Assembly: GCA_000827495.1 (NCBI GenBank)
Contig: KN817531.1
Coordinates: 62,001 to 126,000, forward strand
Direction of reading: 5' to 3'
Origin: Hypholoma sublateritium FD-334 SS-4
Taxonomy: Eukaryota; Basidiomycota; Agaricomycetes; Agaricales; Strophariaceae
DNA length: 64,000 nucleotides
Below, piece after piece: positions 56,256 to 64,000 of this stretch; the stretch's first letter is position 1, and each line of letters opens with the position of its first letter. The notes beneath the pieces are model-generated. The model was not told the DNA's origin and searched no databases. It saw only the letters and a list, made by a program, of their open reading frames with translations. The position numbers were made by a program, and so were the translations under genes.

Positions 56256-58882
56256 TTAACCGCATGTTTTCCCTCGGAAGCCCGAAGTCAAACGCTTTCC
56301 CAGGAGCAGCGTTATTCTGGAATCATGTTTGGGGCAACCGAGAGCAACCATCCTCGGATCTGCGAGCAGGCATATCAATATCCAATGGGGAACCAAAAAT
56401 GCCACTACAATGGCTTGAATTGGACTCACAAATGTCTCTTGGGCCTTGGTAGGCTGCTTCAGATATGTATCCCCCTCATTTGCCTCACCCCGTCGTGGCA
56501 GGTTGGAGCGGCCGACTTCCTCCAGCATTTCCATGTCCCGCAGATGATCGAGTAATCCCTGCCGTGCTTTGATAACCTCTTCTTCGAGTGTAAGGCCGTT
56601 CTGTGCGATAAATAGTACCGGGAGTTTCTTGTGAAATATAGTTTGTTTATTACTGTTGGCAGCTGCCCACTGAAAAATAATAATCAGAATTAATAGGTTA
56701 GGCGCGGTATGAGCTGGTGGATATGCACAATTTCGCTCAAATCAAGGTGTTCTTGTTCTGGATGAATGACTGTACCCAAGAAAGAGAATGCGTCTGGGCC
56801 TTCCACAGGCGGTTCTAGCTCGCCCTGTTTGCGCAGGACTAATAATATGGGCGTGTCCCTTTCAATGCTAATTTGAAGTCCAGAAAGCTAAACGATACCT
56901 GCCTTTTATTCTGAGACACTCGCCGGACTCGATTCTAGCAGAAGCGGGAGTGACGGTATACATCTATTACCATATTACCAAGAAGCATAAGAGTAACACG
57001 CACCCCACATCTAGAAGAGACTCACCTGGGCGTTCTGAGCCGTAACCAAGGTCATGAACGCCATTGGGCGGGTGAAAAGGTTTGTGATGGTTATATGCTT
57101 CTTCAGATTTAATGGGTTTCTAAGAGGTCCTATATTATATTACATGGGCTGTTATTGAGACTTGAAATGAAGCGACTCACTTTTGAAGCAGAGATGTGTG
57201 TTAGGATAGATGTCGAATAGTTCTTCTGGTATGGGAGGCGCCATTCCTGCTTCATACTCGGCCAAATCATCGGAGGCGAAGCCATCTGCAAGTGCAGGAA
57301 TATACTTCACATTGAACTTGTAGAACTCGCCTGGATTTTTATCTGTGGGGTTTTCGCACTAGTGAAAAGGAAACAACTCGACATTCTAAATACAAAAAAA
57401 ATTGTAGAACACTTACAACGTCGCTGGCTGGGACTTGACGGTCCCGCTCGAAGGCGATGGTAGTGATCTCAACTTGAAATTGGTCTTTGCACGTCTCCTC
57501 TGGGGGCGGTTCTTTCTCCAGTGGTCTTTTCTCAACTATATAACACATAAAAGCCCAAATTCAAAAAACGGCTCATGTATGAAGAAGGGTGAATCGATGC
57601 TTGCCTGTTATATTCACGTTGCGTCCGGGATCAATTTTTCCGGAACCTGGGCGCGTGAAATAACGCTACGGCGAAATTATGAAGATGGTAACCAACTAGA
57701 AACTTTACTTTCACGCACCTCTGGAGTTGTGGTGTAGAGTTTAAATGTGACTGGGTAGAGGCTAGTGTTCTTGATTATCAACGACCGTGATATTGGTTTT
57801 GTCAAAGGCCCTAACATCTTGTCAGCGGTGAGAGTAACCAGCATTCAAGGTAGGTTACTTCGAAAGAGGAGTGTATCGGTGGGATAGAAGCTGACGCCCA
57901 TTTTTTTACAAGACATCTGGTGGACTTCGCGCTCGAGGATTTCCAGTGCCTTCTCTTCTACCGAGCCCGAAGAGGGTTCAGCGTTCCCCACGATGAGAGC
58001 ATGTTTGCTTAGGCTATGGGTCGCCGTATCTACTAAGCCTTCCTGCTCGTCGCAAAAAGTATCCGCCGTTCCAGCTGCGTACTTAGACATCTCTGCCTGC
58101 TTCAGGCCCTCGGCTGGAATGTACACCACATTGAACGTGTAAAACCGAGCCGGTGTGTGCCTTCTTGAGCTGTCAAGCTTCCAGATTTATAAATTGACGG
58201 TATAATATAAAAGACGCAGAAAGACGGCGGAACACATACGGCATTGTTTTGTGGGAGATCGTCCTCCTCTGAGATTATGGCATAGATCTCAACGAGAATT
58301 TTATGACTGCATCTCTTGTGCAAAGGAGGTTCTTCTGGAAGTGGTGCATTCTCAACTAGACCATGCGATTCGTTGCTCAAAAAATGGTACCACGTCTAGC
58401 ACTGGTAGTCGATGCATACTTGTTACATTAAAGCTTTGTCCGGATTCAACCCTCCCGGATTTTGGGCGCGCGAAATACAACTGTTGCCAAGAAATAAGCT
58501 CAGTACCCAATATCTCGCATACACATACCTGCGGGTGTGTAGTTTTGAGTTTGAATGTCACCGGGTATGCGTTTGGGTTTGAGATTCTCAGCGACCCGCT
58601 TGTAGTCCGAGACAGCAATCCTATGCATATGATGAAGGCAAATAACGTGTTAATTGGCGTCGTCGACATACTTTGAAAGTAGAATGTGCCATCGGGGTGG
58701 AAGTCAACTCGAAACCCTTGCCCAGAGCGCGCGGTGCTCGGAGACGTGCGGTTAGCCGGCGGTTCTAACTCCGAAGGCAGGTCTGCTTGTGCTTCAGGGA
58801 GTCCTTGAGAAACGTCATCTGTGGCCCGCTCTGTTTCAGCGGGGGGCAGCCAGTGCATCTCGACGTTGGGAACCCCGGTCAT
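56256..58882 (-). CDS. Protein with three tandem MSP (VAP-like) domains
   Basis: Thirteen exons (58882-58672, 58620-58529, 58480-58420, 58355-58240, 58177-57859, 57810-57719, 57665-57605, 57535-57417, 57358-57181, 57129-57026, 56963-56899, 56867-56729, 56669-56256) sum to 1971 nt, 656 residues. Three MSP-type beta domains follow one another. Their equivalent blocks are VDFHPDGTFYFQ / VSFYPTDTLLFR / FDIYPNTHLCFK, then NAYPVTFKLKTT / SLYPVTFKLYTT / FTRPMAFMTLVT, then YFARPKSGRVESG / YFTRPGSGKIDPG / YTVTPASARIESG. The last domain ends in HPEQEHLDLSEIW, as in fungal VAP proteins, which bind FFAT motifs at ER contact sites. A basic-acidic linker and a hydrophobic stretch (VSPIQAIVVAFLVPHWILIC) follow. 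That stretch may instead be an intron (56429-56360), which would give a 614-residue form ending at 56312. One intron is GC-AG (after 57605). Confidence 0.85.
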
Positions 58883-59433
58883 AGCGCTTCTAAGTGGTCA
58901 GCCATGATTCCGTGGCAGGTAAGCCGTCAAGTACCTACATTCCCAAAAGGAAAACGATTGAGAAAGACTTGAAGTAGGGATATGCGAGCTGTTCCACGTA
59001 TTGCTCTATGTAGTCCGATACGGTAAGGAGCAACTTGAATGGCAGTGATGGGGCTGGGCTGGCTGGGATTTATTAACGCGTTCACGGCCCGGGTTAGAAC
59101 GTTTGAACCCGTTGATCCAGGTAGTCAGTTACCACGTTGTGATATCAGTAATGCTTAGTCTTAGCACTACTTATAATATGAAAAGGTGGAACTTCTAACC
59201 ATAGTCCTCAATATCAGTATAGGAGTAATGACAAGGTATTTACTTTTATTCTGGCAATGCAGAAGGACTACGGCAGCAGTGGAATATAAATACGACTGGC
59301 TGAACAGTGGGCGTAGGAACCAAATTTTGAACGCACTGGTCCAGGCCGCATCGGAGCACGCACGGGAAAATGGAAGGCGCAGAAACTCCCTGGCATGGCC
59401 CACATGTGAGAAGTTTTATTTGGGAAAAGCGAA
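58883..59433. other. Intergenic, no gene seen
   Basis: 5' region of the MSP gene and 3' region of the orphan ORF. ORFs on both strands at 59167-59503 have no family resemblance. Confidence 0.35.
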
Positions 59434-59967
59434 TTATAAGCCTTCGAGCGCGGCGCGGCCGTTCTTGACAGGTCCCCCCGGGTGCCTCATGCGCACGGAA
59501 TAGAGCCCAATGCTAGAGGAAGCACGCAGTCCTCCATTAGCAATTTCGAGTGTGATGGTTACCGCGTGCGTGAAAAGTTTATCGACGTTAGATATCATCG
59601 ACAGCGGCGAGCCGGCCGTTTCAGTGTCGAAGGCGCCTTTAGTGAGTGGCACCCCCTCCTCCGCGGGCGGGGCTCGTTTTAGGGAACAAATTTTCCGCAT
59701 CAGCTGCGGGCGGCACGCCGACCGCGCAGTGCATGCGCTGCTGCGCCCTGGTCTTGGGGGTATGGCTGGAACTGCGACTCGAGAATAGCGCAGAAGTTGA
59801 ACATCCGGCAGCTTCACATCATTTGCGTCCGCTCCACTTCTCTTCCAGTAGAGACCGTCGACGCCAGAGGCCGAGTAGTTCTTGATGCTCATGATTTGAT
59901 AGGGCACGTTGGCGAGGTCGGCAGCGTGTCCGCCATGGTGCATGTATCCGAGGTTTATGCAGGGCAT
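59434..59967 (-). CDS. Unrecognised ORF, possibly exon of a larger gene
   Basis: Open for 177 codons from ATG 59967. The first 65 codons have strongly GC third positions and a protein-like sequence (NLGYMHHGGHAADLANVPYQ, NYSASGVDGLYWKRSGADAN, DVKLPDVQLL). The later part is less convincing and may include an intron. I recognise no family. Its neighbours give no hint of function. Confidence 0.35.
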   Translation of the reverse strand: MPCINLGYMHHGGHAADLANVPYQIMSIKNYSASGVDGLYWKRSGADANDVKLPDVQLLRYSRVAVPAIPPRPGRSSACTARSACRPQLMRKICSLKRAPPAEEGVPLTKGAFDTETAGSPLSMISNVDKLFTHAVTITLEIANGGLRASSSIGLYSVRMRHPGGPVKNGRAALEGL

Positions 59968-60795
59968 ACCAAGTGCGGCTGGCCTTCGCGCAACACTGAC
60001 TCACGCCAACACCATTTGAATGAGAAGATATGTGCGTGGGCTGGACGGCTCACGATTTTATGTTCGGTGGCGAAAGAACATTTCGCAAAGTTGGACCTCG
60101 CACAGCCTGGGAGGGGCGACGCGTGACGGTGTATCGGCGGCGCAAGCAATCAGAGATATCGCACAGCAGCCGTGCTCAAATTTGAAACCGTATACCCCGT
60201 CGTTGCCGCACAGGCGACCAGTGCAGAGTAACCCACTTGCCACCGCATCGCCTACGGGTAAGACGTCACGAGCGGCAAGCTAGGTCCAAGCCTCTAAACA
60301 GGTGTTTGCGACGGGGAAAGCGGCACTGCTCGCTGGAATCAATGCCATGCGAATGTTGGGACGTCGTGGATAAAAAGTGGGTGAGGGAGAGGCCGCGGGC
60401 TGTGACACGCGAGGCCGCGGGTGAGTGTGAACATGATATACATAAGACTGCGGTGATGGGCCGCTTCGGTAGTTACCGGTGACTCTGGCGCACGGACCGT
60501 GGGGCGTTCAAAGCGTATAAATTAAAAATAAAGCGCACCCAACTTTGAGGTTCGCGACATACTTTTCGAACCTTTGCTATATATCAATAGGCATCTTCAA
60601 GATCAAAATTTTTGCGCGAAATGTGCAGCTGCGCGTGGACAACTGATCGCACTGGGAACGGCACCGAACGATTGATAAGTTGACCAAGCCATCTATAGTA
60701 ATAAATAATATCCCCACGCCGCGCAGACGCGCCGCGCGCGTCGCCCCCGGCGCTTGCCCGGCGCCTAATAGCAAACTAGCTCTGCCCGTTGTCTC
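59968..60795. other. Intergenic, no gene seen
   Basis: Small overlapping ORFs on both strands only. Upstream exons of the orphan ORF to the left could lie here, but none was found. Confidence 0.3.
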
Positions 60796-61881
60796 TCATC
60801 GAGTTTCGGAGTCTCTAAAAGTAACTCTCAGGCTTCTGATGAAGAAATTTTGAGTAAAAATAGTAGAGACTTTTGAAGACCTGACCTCAGCTCCTACAGT
60901 CAATTCGGAATCTTCCCAATCAGGTTTCATTTGTTCACGCAAATAAATGCATAGAGGATCTTCCCAGACAGATTCCCAGTCATCTGAGTCGTCGTGGTGA
61001 TTGAAGGACACTCTTTGTGTCATGTATCGGCCACACTGAGCACAAGTATAGAAGATTTCCTTGAAAACATCCTCGGAAACGCCCGTGGCCTGGTTGACGT
61101 TATGGACATCGAGAAGCCATAAGAAATACATATTTTTCACAGCTTCACTCTTGTCAGAGTGGGCTCCTTGGGAATCTGCTCGGTCTACGTCAAGTAAGAA
61201 ACTATTGAGGTGATCGAAACAAAGGCCAGCTGACCACTGATCGGGCACCGATGGTATGGGATAGTTCGGGTCGTCATGAAGTTTTGGCAAACTGCACATC
61301 TTGAAAACAACGGCCAAAATTCATTTTCACTCAAACCTTTCGCAGGCAAAAGGTCCAGGCTGCGAAGTTTAAAGAAGTCTGACGTATGATTCTTGGAAGG
61401 GGAAAAAATAGGAGCTTTGGTGAGGTTCATAGATTTTACAGCTGCAGGGCAAACACATCGGTCAGAAAATAAGATATTAGTATCCAGCGTTCTTAAGCTA
61501 AACATTTAACATACCGGCTGACTTTCCGTTGGTCCAACCTTGAGGCTCAACCACAAATGGCTCTACTTTATCCAGATCAGAAACTGTATTCATTCTGAAG
61601 TGAGCAACATTTCTATAAAGAAGCATAGGCAATAAAATACCTTTCGTTAGAATGTAATCATTTTTTAGCCTAGCAGCCGCGCTTCCGGATATTGGCGGAA
61701 TTCGCGTACGGCCAAATGATGTAGGCGAAATGGGGGATCGTGGAAGCATATAGTATTCATCTCTTCGTCTGATAACTTTGGCAGTGGGTCCAGGCATCCG
61801 CGGACGAGAAGAATTTATGAAAACCAACTCTGTGGTTTGGTTTTTGGCGGCTCTATCGTGCTTTCCAGCGGATGAGGTCAT
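60796..61881 (-). CDS. Protein with two zinc-finger-like Cys/His motifs
   Basis: Three exons (61881-61515, 61441-61249, 61201-60796) sum to 966 nt, 321 residues. A basic N-terminus with PRSPISPTSFGRTRIPP precedes two similar units. Unit one is SENEFWPLFSRCAVCQNFMTTRTIPYH; unit two is SEDVFKEIFYTCAQCGRYMT followed by QRVSFNHHDD. Each has E-x-x-F/hydrophobic, then CxxC, then a (F/Y)MTxR motif, then His residues, which suggests a repeated metal-binding finger. I have seen similar pieces in Agaricomycete proteins of unknown role. The last exon could end differently: a gtcagg donor at about 60889 would replace the final 30 residues. Confidence 0.6.
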
Positions 61882-63296
61882 GAGCGGAATGCGTTCTGCG
61901 AATGGAGCTCTGTGCGCGGATTTAGAAACTAATACAGGAATGACTTGAGTTTAATTGATTCTCCTACGCCAACTATTCATCTGTTTAGATTTTATATCTC
62001 GTATTTGCGCGTAACGCCTGTAAGTCGGGGTGTGCATGAAGTGATGCGGCAAAGTAAAACAGCAACAACATCGAGATTGAAGCATTAAGGGGTGATTTGA
62101 CCTATAGGTTTCTGAGAAACATGTAACAGTTTGAATGCTGTTACTTACTACTACTAGTAACCGCTTTCTCACTGGCACCTTATTTCCGTGCAAACAGACA
62201 AAGTAGCATGATCCGATTAATCTGTTGAAAATTACAGCATACCAGTGTGTTCTCGGCGCCGGCGGCGTTTTGCATCTGTTCATTGTGGCCGCAGTGAACG
62301 CTTTGACGCTCAGGTGCTTCATCGCAGTACAAAGTTTCAGCATCAACCGCAAGTTGGCCACACATCGGCGACAGCTCCATATCTTCCTATTTCCAATACT
62401 CTCCTTCCCGTGTTTACTAGAGAGATTTTATGGTCGAACTCGAAGGCCCATACACAACGCAGCGAAACGAAGATCATACAGCTTACTATGCCAGTGTGTC
62501 TCGCCATCCAGTGAATGCCGTTATTCGGGCAGAAAATCAATGATGAGGTGGACTTGAAACAGTTCCAAATGCTCCCTTATTGTGAGATCATGATTTCACA
62601 GTGCGATTGGCACACATGAGCGAGTCGGCAGAGTGAAATGTGATTTTCGAGCAGTTGACCTCAGAGCATGCCCCTGGCATCACGGCGAATGCCTGGCAAC
62701 ACAACAAATGACTCTATATTTCATTGTTCGAGCCTGTTTTTTCGGCATCGTTTCTGGCTGAGTCTACATTCCCTCACCTTCTCAGCATGTCCTGTGGGTG
62801 ACCGGACAATCTCCTAGGCGATAAACTGAGCGTCTAAGCACTGTGGGCCCAGAGCGAGCGAGGGCGACTTAAAGAGGTACTGAGTAGCACGGACAATCAT
62901 CCCCAAGGTTTCACACTGAAGACAGTCGGAAGGCGTGTGCCAGTGCGTGGTGCGTTAGCGGTGCCACCGCGGCGCTGTAATGTCGGCTCCAGCGGCACCT
63001 AGGAGGCGAAGACATTGTGCCTCCGAACAGACGGACGGACGGTGGTACTTAGAATTAATAGTTGGGCAGTGGACTGGGCAGTGCAGCCAGGCGGCGAGAT
63101 TCGGATACGGTGGACTCTGGAGGTACAATGCCACCTGCTGCACAAAGTTTACCAGCCTACACCGTTTGTACATTGTCATGGTCGAATTCAATGAAGCACC
63201 AATGAAGCACATTGAAAATATTCCAACACCAATAGTCCGTACGGAATACAAAGTTGCACGACTCGAGAGAAATGAGATCATCCGGTACTAAGATAC
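61882..63296. other. Intergenic, no gene seen
   Basis: No splice-linked frame recognised on either strand; the ORFs at 61951-62557 and 62955-63291 overlap each other. Purine/ACGG-rich sequence (gacggacggacgg) occurs near 63030. Confidence 0.35.
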
Positions 63297-64000
63297 CTAG
63301 GAGTAGTAGTTAGCCTTATCAAGTCTCGCTGCGCTAGCCTCCTGGTTATGTATATCGGCGTATTTCCAGAGATGCCAGTCATTTGCCCACTGAGCCAAAT
63401 ATATATCTAATTGCTTCCCTTCCGGCGATTGTGGCGAGTCATAAATCAGTCTCAAGGACTGTACGCAGCGGCCCACGATGTACCACTCGGATGAAGAAAC
63501 GGAATAGAGAGAAGCAGTGTGCTTCATATCCTGTCCGCCGAGTTCGTCCGAGTCCATGTCAGCGATCCTGCACAGCTCGATTAGGAGCTAAACACGACGT
63601 CAGAAATAAACAAGTAAAAAGTGGAAGCGGAATGCTTACGAAGCCGCAGGCAAATCCAATCACGTTAAGGGGCATCCATTTATGGCCAGGAATCCCCGTT
63701 TGAGAGTACCGCGCGTGGGCGTCACTCTTTTCGAACATATGACTGACGCCAAGTGCAAACATTTCGAGGTCCACCCCGTAGATTGCGCCGCTGACCATGC
63801 GATGCGAAGCCTCGCTGAGAAAAAATGGTAGTCTCGGCGCAATGTTGTTCGGGGAAATCGAGTCGGAATCGACTTGACAGATTGCTGCAAGAATACGACG
63901 GGCCTGTATGGCGTGCAGGGGTGGTGCCTGGCTCTGGGGTGGGTACAATTGCTCGATGGCGACACCGTTCATTAGTGAGCACTCGTAAAGGATGGTTTTC
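63297..64000 (-). CDS. C-terminal part of an unrecognised gene running off the right edge
   Basis: Two exons are visible (right edge to 63640, and 63587-63297 with TAG). The frame is open to the window edge (KTILYECSLMNGVAIEQLYP) and contains RRILAAICQVDSDSISPNNI and GAIYGVDLEMFALGVSHMFE, then after the intron (gtaagc donor) LLIELCRIADMDSDEL and QSLRLIYDSPQSPEGKQLDI. Alpha-helical and soluble in character. The 5' part lies beyond the window, so no start or domain can be assigned. Confidence 0.6.

Overview
The window is nuclear DNA from a mushroom-forming basidiomycete (Agaricomycetes type). Nearly every gene is broken by many short GT-AG introns of about 31-80 bp. Several encoded families are typical of Agaricomycetes: DUF6593, DUF6699 and DUF6698 proteins, a 'macrofage activating glycoprotein' type GPI protein, a CYP53-type P450 and HET-domain proteins. 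I rebuilt the gene models by hand from splice signals, reading-frame continuity and family motifs. Exon edges can be off by a base or two; where I give an exon sum, the model is in frame.

Left part, 1-31.6 kb. Order: a DUF6593 gene cut by the left edge (-); an E2 ubiquitin-conjugating enzyme of the Ubc4/5 class (-); a large proline-rich RRM-like protein (-); a PIG-L type GlcNAc-PI de-N-acetylase (+) that converges on a small conserved fungal protein (-); a 17-exon GMC alcohol oxidase (+); a DUF6699 protein (+); a proline-rich single-pass membrane protein (-); a CYP53-like P450 (-); a secreted GPI-type glycoprotein with a 6-nt exon (+); an S-glutathionyl-hydroquinone-reductase type GST (-); an unrecognised, frame-troubled gene (-); a two-helix TMEM223-like protein (-); and a polytopic membrane protein (-). 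The alcohol oxidase, P450 and GST fit lignin-derived aromatic and methanol metabolism, but they are not an operon-like unit.

Middle, 32.2-36.2 kb. This is a nested pair of terminal-inverted-repeat elements. An inner element of about 2.1 kb, flanked by CATGAC target duplications, sits inside one arm of an outer inverted repeat. The other arm preserves the uninterrupted target site. Every single-base N in the window lies inside the inner element.

Right part, 36.9-64 kb. Order: a 17-exon OPT oligopeptide transporter (-); a GC-rich stretch with no secure gene; a Get5/Mdy2-like Ubl protein (-) and an NDUFS5-type complex I subunit (+) sharing a 160-bp divergent promoter; a full-length HET-domain gene (-) and a truncated second copy (-); about 220-bp tandem repeats; a DUF6698 gene (-); an orphan Pro/Ser-rich gene (-); a protein with three tandem MSP (VAP-like) domains whose exons show internal duplication (-); an orphan ORF (-); a gene with two zinc-finger-like Cys/His motifs (-); and a 3' gene fragment running off the right edge (-).
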